From NCBI RefSeq assembly GCF_001937665.1, contig NZ_MSKL01000008.1, positions 36,123-100,122 on the forward strand: a DNA stretch of 64,000 bases, read 5' to 3'. The DNA comes from Actinomyces oris (GTDB taxonomy: Bacteria; Actinomycetota; Actinomycetes; Actinomycetales; Actinomycetaceae). The notes under the pieces are model-generated. The model did not search any database. It was not told where the DNA came from and was given only the letters and a program-made list of their open reading frames with translations. This document shows, piece after piece, positions 56,001-64,000 of the stretch. The position numbers were made by a program, and so were the translations under genes. Numbering within the stretch: the stretch's first letter is position 1; each line of letters starts with the position of its first letter.

Positions 56001-57377
56001 TCAGATATGGACGCCGTCGGCGATCCTTCCGGGCGAGCCCTCCTGGCCTACGTGCGCCTCACCGGTGGCGACGACGCCGGAACCGAAGGTCCAGTCGCCA
56101 TCCACGGTCAACGACCGCGCATCCTTGATGGAGGGGACGCCCTCGGGGAACCGGGCCTCGAAGTCCTGGATCTTCTTGTAGAACCGCGGGTCGAGATTCA
56201 CGGTGCAGGCCTGCTCCGGGACCATCTGCAGCAGACCGTCGTCGTCCAGCTCGTAGACGTCCGAGCGCACCAGCAGCAGATCGTTGGTGGTCTTGACCGG
56301 CAGGAACCGGGAACGTGGTACCTCGATGGCGGTCGCCCCCTCGAAGGCCTCCACGGCGGCCCCCATGGCGGTCTCGAGCTGAACGACCGGTGTCGAGGAG
56401 GAGTCGGCGGGGTCCACCGTCTTGCTGTTCTTGATGAGCGGCAGCCCGAGGATCCCTCCCCGTTCGACCAGGGTGTCGCGTAGCACCTTGAGGTCGAACC
56501 AGAGGTTATTCGTGTGGAAGAAGGGGTGGCGGAACTGGTCGGTGAAGTAGTGCATCTGGTCATCGGGCGTCTGCGCCGTGTCGCGCAGGATGATGCGTCC
56601 GTCGCTCTTACGCACGGCCAAGTGGCCGCCCTTGACGTCGGCCGGCGTACGGCGGCACATCTCCGGGGCATAAGGAGCACCGGAGGCGGCGAACCAACCG
56701 GCGATCCTGGCCGAGGGCGCCGCGCCGAGGTTGTCGGAGTTGGCGGTCATGGCGTACCGATACCCCTGCTCCAGGAGGGCGTCCAGCAGACCGGAGGCGA
56801 GCAGGGCGGTGTAGATGTCGCCGTGCCCCGGAGGACACCACTCGAGCTCGGGGTCAGCCTCCCACTCCACGGGAGTCAGATCATCAGCGCGGAGCTTGGG
56901 CTCGCGGTTCTGCAGGAAGTCCAGGGGCAGGCCGTCAACCTGGATCTCGGGGTGCCCGGCCAGCACCTCGAGGGAGTCCTCGCGGGTGCGGAAGGAGTTC
57001 ATGAGGATCAGCGGCAGGCTCACACCGTAGCGCCGACGCGCTGCCAGAACCTGATCGACCAACAGGTCCAGGAAGGTCTTGCCGTCACGTACCGGCAGAA
57101 GGGACTTGGCGCGATCCAGGCCCATCGAGGTGCCCAGGCCCCCGTTGAGCCGGATGAGGACCGTCTTGCTCAGCGCCTCGCGAGCCTCCTCCTCACTGAC
57201 CTCGACGTCAGCAAGGGAGTCGATCTGCGTCAGGGGCTCGATGGTCTCCTCGGGGATAAGACCTGTGGCTCCCGCCTCCAGGGACTGGTAGTAGTGGGTG
57301 AAAACCGTGATGGCCTGCTCGGCGACACCGGCGTCGCGCATCTTGTGCTGGGCTGCAGTGAGTCCGTTCTCGCTCAT
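56001..57377 (-). CDS. UTP-glucose-1-phosphate uridylyltransferase, eukaryote-like UDPGP family
   Basis: 458 aa. The nucleotide-binding loop is IRLNGGLGTSMGLDRAKSLL (about 77-96), followed by ILMNSFRTREDS, EWCPPGHGDIYTAL near 193-206 and NNLWFDLKV near 296. This is the UDPGP type 1 (eukaryote-like) fold rather than GalU. It makes UDP-glucose for glycans or trehalose. ATG 57377 is preceded by TAGGCT at seven bases; the open frame to 57476 adds 33 basic residues without support. It converges on the sigma gene with 18 bases between. Confidence 0.93.
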   Translation of the reverse strand: MSENGLTAAQHKMRDAGVAEQAITVFTHYYQSLEAGATGLIPEETIEPLTQIDSLADVEVSEEEAREALSKTVLIRLNGGLGTSMGLDRAKSLLPVRDGKTFLDLLVDQVLAARRRYGVSLPLILMNSFRTREDSLEVLAGHPEIQVDGLPLDFLQNREPKLRADDLTPVEWEADPELEWCPPGHGDIYTALLASGLLDALLEQGYRYAMTANSDNLGAAPSARIAGWFAASGAPYAPEMCRRTPADVKGGHLAVRKSDGRIILRDTAQTPDDQMHYFTDQFRHPFFHTNNLWFDLKVLRDTLVERGGILGLPLIKNSKTVDPADSSSTPVVQLETAMGAAVEAFEGATAIEVPRSRFLPVKTTNDLLLVRSDVYELDDDGLLQMVPEQACTVNLDPRFYKKIQDFEARFPEGVPSIKDARSLTVDGDWTFGSGVVATGEAHVGQEGSPGRIADGVHI

Positions 57378-57384
57378 GACGCGC

Positions 57385-57390
57385 AGCCTA
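57385..57390 (-). promoter_or_regulatory. Putative -10 of leaderless UDPGP gene
   Basis: TAGGCT ends seven bases before ATG 57377, the same arrangement as at parA. Confidence 0.36.
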
Positions 57391-57477
57391 TCCCAGCCTG
57401 ACCGTTCTTGTGGAACTTTGTTCGACTCTGTTCGTTCTCGCGCAACCAGTTTTCTCCTCGTTCCCAAGTTGTCCACA

Positions 57478-57491
57478 GGGTACTTGTACCC
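57478..57491. promoter_or_regulatory. Palindrome in the divergent UDPGP / DUF2339 promoter region
   Basis: GGGTAC TT GTACCC, perfect 6-base arms, midway between two divergent genes. Possible operator; binder unknown. Confidence 0.28.
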
Positions 57492-57585
57492 CCTTCACGA
57501 CATCGACGACTCCCCCTTACTCTCAGAAGAATCGGTTGAGTGACACGTGCTTACCGCCGAGCACCGAGTGACGAGGAGAACCGTC

Positions 57586-60288
57586 ATGTCCGTACCGCCC
57601 CCTGTCGGCCCGAATATCGCCGTGGTCCTGCAGCGACTGGACCTCATCGAGAGGAAGATCGACTGGCTCGCAGAACGCGTCTCCTGGCTGACTTACTCCT
57701 CCGCCGCTGCGATGCAAGGCAGCAGCGGCTCTCCCGCCACAGCGAGGAGCAGCAGCCCCGTTGCCACGTCGAAGGAGACTGTGGCCACCGACACCACTGA
57801 GGACCACCGTGCAGGAGTCCCGCCCACGCGCACTCCGCTCCAGGCCGAGACGACACCGCCCGCGAGCACCCCGGAGGCGAGCCGGACCACCGACCTCCCC
57901 CTGCAGCACCTCAACGATCCCATCGTTCAGACCCCCGTCAACGGGGCCCTCCTCGATGACCAGACCGCCCACCCCACGACGGCCACGGCTTCGGACACCC
58001 CACGAGCATCCCGGGACGAGGCGCCGCCGGTCCAGCGTCATCCGGAGCCGACCCCCATGGAGCCCGCGCCAGCCTCGGCTCCTTGGACCAGTCCGGACCC
58101 GATGCGTCATGCACCCGTCGCAGGCAACGCCCCTCATATGCAGGGAACCAATCAGGCGGGACCGGCCGGGACCGGCCAGACACGCAGCGCCGGGGCCGAG
58201 AAAGTCCCCAGCTGGACCCAGCGGGCAATGCGGGAGGGCAACCTCGGACGCTATCTGCTCTCCGGCGCCGCAGCAGTACTCGTCCTGTCTGCCGGGGTCA
58301 GTCTTCTGGCCCTCGTCTGGGATTCCATTCCCAACCCGATCAAGATCCTGGCGCTGGCACTGATCGCTGTCACGATGACAGCGGCCGGCGCCCGGCTGGG
58401 GATCAGTCGTCCCCGTCACCGTGTCGCCGCGGCCACGATCACGGGCACCGGTGGGGGACTCGGCTTTGTTGCCGTCGTGGGAGCCGTTCTTCTCGACGGA
58501 ATGCTCAATCCGGAGCCCGCCCTGGTACTCATGGCCTGCTGGGGGCTCGTGCTTCTGGCCATGTCCCACATCACACGAGTGCTGTTCACCGCCGTCATCT
58601 CCACCCTCGGAGCCCTGGTGACCATCGGGTTCGCAGTCAGCCACGTGGTGCGCCAGCCACAGGCCGCGCTCATCACGTGGCTGATGATCACTATCTACGT
58701 CACGGTGCTGGCACTGACCTGCACCGTCCTATCTCGCGCTACAGGGCGGATGAGGCTGGCCGCGTGGTATCCGGTGACGTCGATGGTGGCGACGGCGACA
58801 GCCCTCATCGCCGCTCCGATGCAGCCAATGCTGCGGCTGTCCACCGTCGGCGGTACCGGCATCACTCTCATCCTGTGCCTGCTACTGGTGTGTCAGACGA
58901 TGCACGCCAGCACACGGCTGTGGAGCATCGGTGTCGAGACCTCCGGCTGGGACTGGGGCCCAACGGCGGTGGTCCTCCTGCTGGCGTTCAGGAACCTGTT
59001 GATGGGGCAGAAGAGTCTCCACCTGGCGCACAGCGTCATCGTCATCACCTTCCTCCTCGAGCTCCTCCTGCTGGCCGCGGCGGCACTCGCGATACTCCCG
59101 GTCTATTGCCCCGCTCGCTGGCGCCGCGCCATGGCGATCGGGCACGAGGTCGCATTCTTCCCCCTCGCACTGGTCGGGATGACGATCACTGGCGACCCCA
59201 GGGCCTATCTCTTCGTCATTGTGGCCGCGATGTTGTGCCTCCTTCCTGCCGTCTTGAACGGAAGAGTGGAGCCGCCCCCGATCCTGGCCCTCCTCGGGAC
59301 GGCACCGATTCTCACGCCCCCGGGCACTGTTTACTCCCGCGGCGACGCCTGGTCGCTGATCATCTCCGTGGTGCTTTCTGCGCTCATGGTGATCGTGGCC
59401 GAGGGTCTCGGTGACCGAGTCGCAGACAGCTCTCCGGTCCCGACCCCATACCCCGCGGCTTCACGTGTTCAGCCACGGGTGCTGGCCCTGCGGGCGGCAC
59501 TGGCGGCGATGGCCTTCAATATCGCCGTCGTCGTCCCGTTCCTGGGATCCGGCCTCGTGGAGGACTCCCAAAACACCTGGGCGGCCCTGCGCATGGTTCC
59601 GGGTCTGGTGACGATCGCACTCATCGCTCTGGGGGCGTTGTCAAGCGGAGCCACACCTCTCCGAGTGCTCACTGGGCAGTGCCGAGGCGCCCGCTACCGG
59701 GTGGGTCCTCACGGTCAGGCCTTGCCCCACCCAGCAGGACAGCAGTCAGGAGCACCAGCACCGTCGTGGATCCTCTCAGGGATAGTGGCCGTACTGGCGC
59801 TGCTGACGCTGTCGTGGGCCGAGGATGCCTCCTCTTCGATCTGGATGCTGCTGCTGGTCGCCGTCGCCCTGGGGGTGGGGGCATGCGCCACGTGGCTCCT
59901 GCTTCCCTGGCGGCGGTCTGCGGAGGTGTGCCTGAGCCTTGCGATCGGCAACTCGCTGCTCATGTGGCTCTCAGTCATGGTGGCCACCGACGTCGGCCCG
60001 GGTTCGGTCCTCATGTCAGTACTGGTACTGCTGACGGGCGGAGCCTGCATCGTCCTCGGGTTCGGGGCGCGTCTGACGATCCTGCGCCACTACGGACTGA
60101 CCCTGGTGCTCCTGTCCGTGCTCAAGCTCGCCGTTATGGACGTGGCCTCGCAGAACTCGATCATTCGGGTCATCTCGCTGGCGGCCGCAGGCGTCGTCTG
60201 CTTCGTCCTCTCGCTGCTCTACAACCGCTTCGCGCAGGACCAGCGTCGCGAGAGCGACCAGGTCCCCATGGGTCCTGGGAGCATTTGA
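57586..60288 (+). CDS. DUF2339-like large membrane protein
   Basis: 900 aa. The N-terminal 30 residues hold a short amphipathic coil (VLQRLDLIERKIDWLAERVS), followed by about 180 residues rich in Pro, Thr and Ala with low complexity, then more than 20 hydrophobic segments to the C-terminus. This arrangement (short coil, disordered linker, many helices) matches DUF2339 membrane proteins, whose function is unknown. ATG 57586 follows GAGGAG with a seven-base spacer, favoured over an upstream in-frame start at 57547. It is divergent from the UDPGP gene and convergent with uvrA. Confidence 0.82.
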   Translation: MSVPPPVGPNIAVVLQRLDLIERKIDWLAERVSWLTYSSAAAMQGSSGSPATARSSSPVATSKETVATDTTEDHRAGVPPTRTPLQAETTPPASTPEASRTTDLPLQHLNDPIVQTPVNGALLDDQTAHPTTATASDTPRASRDEAPPVQRHPEPTPMEPAPASAPWTSPDPMRHAPVAGNAPHMQGTNQAGPAGTGQTRSAGAEKVPSWTQRAMREGNLGRYLLSGAAAVLVLSAGVSLLALVWDSIPNPIKILALALIAVTMTAAGARLGISRPRHRVAAATITGTGGGLGFVAVVGAVLLDGMLNPEPALVLMACWGLVLLAMSHITRVLFTAVISTLGALVTIGFAVSHVVRQPQAALITWLMITIYVTVLALTCTVLSRATGRMRLAAWYPVTSMVATATALIAAPMQPMLRLSTVGGTGITLILCLLLVCQTMHASTRLWSIGVETSGWDWGPTAVVLLLAFRNLLMGQKSLHLAHSVIVITFLLELLLLAAAALAILPVYCPARWRRAMAIGHEVAFFPLALVGMTITGDPRAYLFVIVAAMLCLLPAVLNGRVEPPPILALLGTAPILTPPGTVYSRGDAWSLIISVVLSALMVIVAEGLGDRVADSSPVPTPYPAASRVQPRVLALRAALAAMAFNIAVVVPFLGSGLVEDSQNTWAALRMVPGLVTIALIALGALSSGATPLRVLTGQCRGARYRVGPHGQALPHPAGQQSGAPAPSWILSGIVAVLALLTLSWAEDASSSIWMLLLVAVALGVGACATWLLLPWRRSAEVCLSLAIGNSLLMWLSVMVATDVGPGSVLMSVLVLLTGGACIVLGFGARLTILRHYGLTLVLLSVLKLAVMDVASQNSIIRVISLAAAGVVCFVLSLLYNRFAQDQRRESDQVPMGPGSI

Positions 60289-60348
60289 GTGCGGCGGGGA
60301 GCCGACGTCGAGCTATCCAGCAGAGCCGGACCGGAGCGGGCAGAGGCG

Positions 60349-63195
60349 TCAGCTGCGGGCGGCCTCCAGCACCGGGGCCAGGAACTGGCCGGTGTAGGAC
60401 GACTCGGTGGCCGCCACCTTCTCCGGGGTGCCGGCCACAACGACGGTTCCCCCGCCCTTGCCACCCTCGGGCCCCATGTCGATGACCCAGTCGGCGTTGG
60501 CGATGACGTCGAGGTTGTGCTCGATGACGACCACGGAGTTGCCCTTGTCCACCAGTCCCTGAAGCACCCCGAGCAGCTTGCGGATGTCCTCGAAGTGCAG
60601 CCCAGTGGTCGGCTCATCCAGGACGTAGATGGTCCGGCCGGTGGAACGGCGCTGAAGCTCGGTGGCGAGCTTGACGCGCTGGGCCTCACCGCCGGAGAGC
60701 GTGGTGGCCGACTGGCCCAGGCGTACATAACCCAGCCCAACCTCCACCAGGGTGTTGAGGTGACGGGAGATGACTGAGGAGGCGGAGAAGAACTCGGCTG
60801 CCTGGTGAATGGTCATGTCCAGGACGTCGGCGACTGTCTTGTCCTTGTAACGGATCTCCAGGGTTTCCCGGTTGTAGCGGGAGCCGTGGCAGACCTCGCA
60901 GGGCACGTAGACGTCAGGTAGGAAGTTCATCTCGATCTTGAGCGTGCCGTCACCCTTGCAGGACTCGCAGCGTCCGCCCTTGACGTTGAAGGAGAAGCGC
61001 CCGGGTCCATAGCCCCGCACCTTCGACTCGGGCACGGCCGCGAAGATCTTGCGGATGTGGTCCCACACCCCGGTGTAGGTGGCGGGATTGGAGCGGGGGG
61101 TGCGCCCGATCGGCGACTGGTCGACATGGACCACCTTGTCCAGGTGCTCCACACCCCGCACCGTCTTGTGCCTGCCGGGTACGCCGCGGGCGCGGTTGAG
61201 CCTGTTGGCGAGCACCTGGAAGAGGATGGAGTTGACCAAGGAGGACTTTCCCGATCCGGAGACGCCGGTAACAGCGGTGAGCACGCCGAGCGGGAAGGAG
61301 ACGGTGACGTCCTTGAGGTTGTTCTCACGGGCGCCGACGACGGTGACCTCACGACTCTTGTCCCGCTTGCGCCGAGTGACGGGGATCTCGATCTGACGGC
61401 GCCTGGCCAGGTAGTCGCCGGTGACCGAGCCCTCGGCTCCGGCCAGGCCCTCGATGTCACCGGAGTAGACGACCTCACCACCCAGCTCGCCGGCTCCAGG
61501 ACCGATGTCAACGATCCAGTCGGCCGAGCGGATGGTGTCCTCGTCGTGCTCGACGACGATGAGTGTGTTGCCCAGGTCCCGCAGCCGCTGAAGAGTCTCG
61601 ATGAGTCGGGTGTTGTCGCGCTGGTGCAGACCGATGCTGGGCTCGTCCAGGACGTAGAGGACACCCACCAGGCCAGAACCGATCTGTGTGGCCAGGCGGA
61701 TGCGCTGGGCCTCGCCTCCGGAGAGGGTGGCCGCACCACGGGCCAGGCTGAGGTAGTCCAGACCCACGTCCACGAGGAAGCCCAGGCGCGCGTTGATCTC
61801 GGTCAGGACGCTGCCGGCGATCTGGGCGGCCTGGCCGCTGAGGTTGAGGTCGGCCAGGAAGTCTCGGGCCTCGCTGATCGGCAGCTCGCACAGCTGTGCG
61901 ATGGACAGCTCGCCCACGCGCACGGCCAGCACCTCGGGCTTGAGCCGAGCCCCGGCACAGACGGGACAGGGGATCTCACGCATGTAGGCCTGGTAGCGCT
62001 CGCGGGACCAGTCGGACTCGGTCTCGTCGTGCTTGCGCATGACGTAGTCGAGGACCCCCTCGAAGCCGGTGGAGTAGATGCGCTCACGCCCCCAACGGTT
62101 GCGGTAGGTGACCTTGACCTCGTAGTCCTTACCGCGCAGGATCGCCTCCCTCGCACGCGCCGGCAGGGCGCGCCAGGGGGTATCGACGTCGAAGGACAGC
62201 TCCTTGCCCAGGGCCTCGAGCTGGCGGGTGAAGTACTTCTGGTGGCTCGACCAGGGGGCGACGGCGCCCTCGGCCAAGGTCAGCTCCTCGTCGGGGACGA
62301 CGAGCTCGGGGTCCACCTCGAGCCGGGTACCGATTCCGGTGCAGGCGGGGCAGGCGCCGTAGGGGGCGTTGAAGGAGAAGGTGCGCGGCTCCATCTCGTC
62401 CAGGGCCAGGGGGTGCTCGTTGGGGCAGGCGCGCTTCTCGGAGTAGCGCCGCTCCCGATCGGGGTCGTCCTCGGGCAGGTCGACCTGCTCGATGATGACC
62501 AGGCCCTCTGCCAGGCCGAGCGCCGTCTCCACCGAGTCGGTGAGGCGCTGGCGGATGCCCTCGCGGACAACGAGCCGGTCGACGATGACCTCGATGTCGT
62601 GCTTGAGACGCTTGTTGAGTGTCGGGGGGTTGTCGAGGCGCTCGGAGGTGCCGTCGACGCGCACACGGTTGAAGCCGCGACCGCGCAGCTCGCCGAAGAG
62701 CTCGGAGTACTCGCCCTTGCGTCCACGTACCACGGGGGCGAGAACCTGGAAGCGAGTGCCCTCGGGCAGGGCGCGGACCTGGTCGACGATCTGCTGCGGG
62801 GTCTGAGAGGAGATGACGGCGTCACAGACCGGGCAGTGCTGGATACCCGCCCGTGAGTACAGCAGACGCAGGTAGTCGTAGATCTCCGTCACAGTGCCCA
62901 CCGTGGATCGGGGGTTGCGCGAGGTCGACTTCTGGTCGATGGAGACGGCGGGGCTCAGGCCCTCGATGAGCTCGACATCGGGCTTGTCCATCTGGCCGAG
63001 GAACTGACGGGCGTAGGAGGACAGGGACTCCACGTAGCGGCGCTGCCCCTCGGCGAAGATCGTGTCGAAGGCGAGAGAGGACTTGCCCGATCCTGACAGC
63101 CCGGTGAAGACAATCATCGTGTTGCGCGGCAGGTCCAGGTCCACGCCCTTGAGATTGTGCTCGCGGGCCCCACGGATGATAAGAGAGTCGTTCAC
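60349..63195 (-). CDS. uvrA: Excinuclease ABC subunit A
   Basis: 948 aa, full length. Two ABC modules: Walker [10 protein letters not shown] (about 32-40) and GVSGSGKSS (about 643-651); signatures [12 protein letters not shown] near 489 and [12 protein letters not shown] near 831. Zinc Cys pairs occur at CPVCDA, CPACTG, CPVCAG and CESCKG/CEVCHG. It recognises DNA damage for nucleotide excision repair with UvrB and UvrC. The GTG start at 63195 has no Shine-Dalgarno, but TAGACT eight bases upstream and a LexA-type box further up, so SOS control is likely. Confidence 0.98.
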   Translation of the reverse strand: MNDSLIIRGAREHNLKGVDLDLPRNTMIVFTGLSGSGKSSLAFDTIFAEGQRRYVESLSSYARQFLGQMDKPDVELIEGLSPAVSIDQKSTSRNPRSTVGTVTEIYDYLRLLYSRAGIQHCPVCDAVISSQTPQQIVDQVRALPEGTRFQVLAPVVRGRKGEYSELFGELRGRGFNRVRVDGTSERLDNPPTLNKRLKHDIEVIVDRLVVREGIRQRLTDSVETALGLAEGLVIIEQVDLPEDDPDRERRYSEKRACPNEHPLALDEMEPRTFSFNAPYGACPACTGIGTRLEVDPELVVPDEELTLAEGAVAPWSSHQKYFTRQLEALGKELSFDVDTPWRALPARAREAILRGKDYEVKVTYRNRWGRERIYSTGFEGVLDYVMRKHDETESDWSRERYQAYMREIPCPVCAGARLKPEVLAVRVGELSIAQLCELPISEARDFLADLNLSGQAAQIAGSVLTEINARLGFLVDVGLDYLSLARGAATLSGGEAQRIRLATQIGSGLVGVLYVLDEPSIGLHQRDNTRLIETLQRLRDLGNTLIVVEHDEDTIRSADWIVDIGPGAGELGGEVVYSGDIEGLAGAEGSVTGDYLARRRQIEIPVTRRKRDKSREVTVVGARENNLKDVTVSFPLGVLTAVTGVSGSGKSSLVNSILFQVLANRLNRARGVPGRHKTVRGVEHLDKVVHVDQSPIGRTPRSNPATYTGVWDHIRKIFAAVPESKVRGYGPGRFSFNVKGGRCESCKGDGTLKIEMNFLPDVYVPCEVCHGSRYNRETLEIRYKDKTVADVLDMTIHQAAEFFSASSVISRHLNTLVEVGLGYVRLGQSATTLSGGEAQRVKLATELQRRSTGRTIYVLDEPTTGLHFEDIRKLLGVLQGLVDKGNSVVVIEHNLDVIANADWVIDMGPEGGKGGGTVVVAGTPEKVAATESSYTGQFLAPVLEAARS

Positions 63196-63203
63196 GGGAT
63201 TCG

Positions 63204-63209
63204 AGTCTA
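63204..63209 (-). promoter_or_regulatory. Putative -10 of uvrA
   Basis: TAGACT ends eight bases before GTG 63195. The LexA box starts 24 bases further upstream, overlapping the -35 region. Confidence 0.42.
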
Positions 63210-63233
63210 AGGGTTGACTGCACGTCCTGCGCG

Positions 63234-63249
63234 TCGCACATGTGTTCGA
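63234..63249. promoter_or_regulatory. LexA/SOS box of uvrA
   Basis: TCGCAC ATGT GTTCGA: one mismatch from the actinobacterial/Gram-positive SOS box TCGAAC-N4-GTTCGA. It lies 39-54 bases upstream of the uvrA start, where bound LexA would block RNA polymerase. Confidence 0.7.
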
Positions 63250-63321
63250 CGCGTCTCATACCCAGGGCACCGGAAGAATGCCAGCGCTCCTGTGTTCAGG
63301 CCACGGCCGGGCCCTCGCCTC

Positions 63322-63327
63322 TATGCT
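63322..63327 (+). promoter_or_regulatory. Putative -10 of leaderless YciI-like gene
   Basis: TATGCT ends six bases before ATG 63334; GAGGCC between is too close to act as a ribosome site. Confidence 0.38.
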
Positions 63328-63333
63328 GAGGCC

Positions 63334-63618
63334 ATGAGCAAGATCTACGCCGTCGAGTACCGCTACGTCACCGACAAGGACGAGGAGATGGCCGCCGTTC
63401 GCCCCTCGCACCGCGCCTTCAACGGTCGCCTGGCCGATGAGGGCCTGCTGCTGGCCGCCGGCCCCTACGTGGGCACCCACGACGCCCTCATCGTCGTGCG
63501 CGCCGAGGACGAGGCCGGAGCCCTGTCCCTTCTTGAGGACGACCCCTTCCAGCAGGCCGGTTTCATCTCTGAGCGCATCCCGCGCGAGTGGAACCCGGTC
63601 ATCGGGGTCCTAGCCTGA
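63334..63618 (+). CDS. YciI-like protein
   Basis: 94 aa. The ferredoxin-like YciI fold is recognisable from VEYRYVTDKDEEMAAVRPSH, the conserved RPSHRAF/LL block, AAGPYVGTHDALIVVRAED, and DPFQQAGFISERIPREWNPV. The His in RPSH and the Asp of DPF are the conserved residues of the family. Bacterial YciI proteins are small dimers of mostly unknown function, a few being dehydrochlorinase-like. Divergent from uvrA. Confidence 0.88.
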   Translation: MSKIYAVEYRYVTDKDEEMAAVRPSHRAFNGRLADEGLLLAAGPYVGTHDALIVVRAEDEAGALSLLEDDPFQQAGFISERIPREWNPVIGVLA

Positions 63619-63687
63619 ACTACTTCCCCACCGTCTCATGTGCTGACGGCTCTTGCTCCCGCACCACCCGGCCGGGAGCATGGGCCC

Positions 63688-64000
63688 ATGATTTCTTCTG
63701 CGCCGACCGAGTCCCAGTTCTCCCGCCCTTCCTCGCTCATGGGCCGCATCCTGCTCCGCAGCATGAACATCGGGCACGGCCGCCTGCACCAGTGGGGCCT
63801 GAAGGCAGCGGGTATCCAGTTGACTGACAGGGTACTCGACGTCGGCTGCGGAGGTGGCAAGGCCATCTCCCGGATCCTGGAGGAGACGCGCCGTGAGGTG
63901 GCCGGCATTGACCACTCCCCTGAGGCGGTCAAGACCGCACGGAGCGTCAACCGCGCCGCCGTCTCCTCCGGACGCCTGCGAATCGTGGAGAGCTCAGTGG
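63688..64000 (+). CDS. SAM-dependent methyltransferase, N-terminal part
   Basis: 104 codons visible; the gene continues past the window. The class I methyltransferase motif I is VLDVGCGGGKAISRIL (about 49-64), followed by VAGIDHSPEAVKTAR with the acidic motif II residue. The lead MGRILLRSMNIGHGRLHQWG resembles small-molecule or ubiquinone/menaquinone-type methyltransferases, but the class is not decided. ATG 63688 is used; a hairpin (TGCTCCCG/CGGGAGCA, 63654-63680) lies just upstream. Confidence 0.85.
   Translation, partial: MISSAPTESQFSRPSSLMGRILLRSMNIGHGRLHQWGLKAAGIQLTDRVLDVGCGGGKAISRILEETRREVAGIDHSPEAVKTARSVNRAAVSSGRLRIVESSV

Noticed and set aside
57419..57435. TGTTCGACTCTGTTCG, considered as a LexA box
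   Set aside because: The two TGTTCG units are direct repeats, not inverted, so it is not a dimeric LexA site.
61057..62856. 599-codon plus-strand frame opposite uvrA
   Set aside because: Lies wholly within uvrA, which has all its motifs; low-complexity product.

Overview
The window is high-GC, densely coded chromosomal DNA from an actinobacterium. WhiA, OpcA, a GarA-type FHA protein, FtsR-type MerR, actinobacterial gene order and many short or absent leaders all point that way. A sucrose PTS, a GH32 enzyme, a sortase-type surface CAP protein and a fused Cmk-Der protein suggest Actinomyces or a close relative in Actinomycetaceae; the genus is inference. I see no prophage, transposase, CRISPR array or plasmid gene, so this looks like core chromosome with a few accessory genes.

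Layout. 1-3.9 kb: the start of a UvrA-like ATPase (minus, cut by the window edge), a two-gene ABC exporter and an SGNH hydrolase. 4-9 kb: a sucrose module made of a LacI-type regulator, a convergent EIIBCA permease and a GH32 hydrolase, with a readable promoter and operator for the permease. 9-13.4 kb: a PiT phosphate transporter with a small overlapping membrane protein, an Hsp70-like ATPase and an aldo/keto reductase. 13.5-16.2 kb: the conserved garA, ftsR, bifunctional nuclease (DUF151), MerR cluster. 16.5-24.5 kb: pepN, then gnd divergent from zwf-opcA-pgl (oxidative pentose phosphate pathway).

24.5-32.8 kb: a secreted HNH nuclease-like protein, an S4-domain protein, tRNA-Pro, a surface CAP protein, a HAD phosphatase, rhodanese/GNAT/pgi, and a divergent AraC/VOC pair. 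32.8-41 kb: one minus-strand run, xerD, parA, scpA, scpB, rluB, tyrA, cmk-der (recombination, chromosome segregation, condensin, ribosome assembly). 40.7-53.2 kb: secG, gap-pgk-tpiA, whiA-yvcK-rapZ and uvrC, with purT, a 6-phospho-beta-glucosidase and a molbindin inserted between rapZ and uvrC. 53.3-53.9 kb: four tRNA genes. 54-64 kb: an oxidoreductase coupled to an ECF41/SigJ-type sigma factor, a eukaryote-like UDP-glucose pyrophosphorylase, a DUF2339 membrane protein, uvrA with a near-consensus LexA box, a YciI-like protein and the start of a methyltransferase.

The genes converge on carbohydrate metabolism. Sucrose and beta-glucoside phosphates enter as hexose phosphates, Pgi and the Zwf/Pgl/Gnd branch partition them, and Gap/Pgk/Tpi complete lower glycolysis. 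A second theme is DNA repair and chromosome maintenance (UvrA, UvrC, UvrA-like, XerD, ParA, ScpAB). The most distinctive non-coding signal is a repeated TANNNT hexamer 6-8 bases before start codons that lack a Shine-Dalgarno, consistent with widespread leaderless transcription. I did not find a clearly undescribed multi-gene system; the best candidates for novelty are listed as findings.
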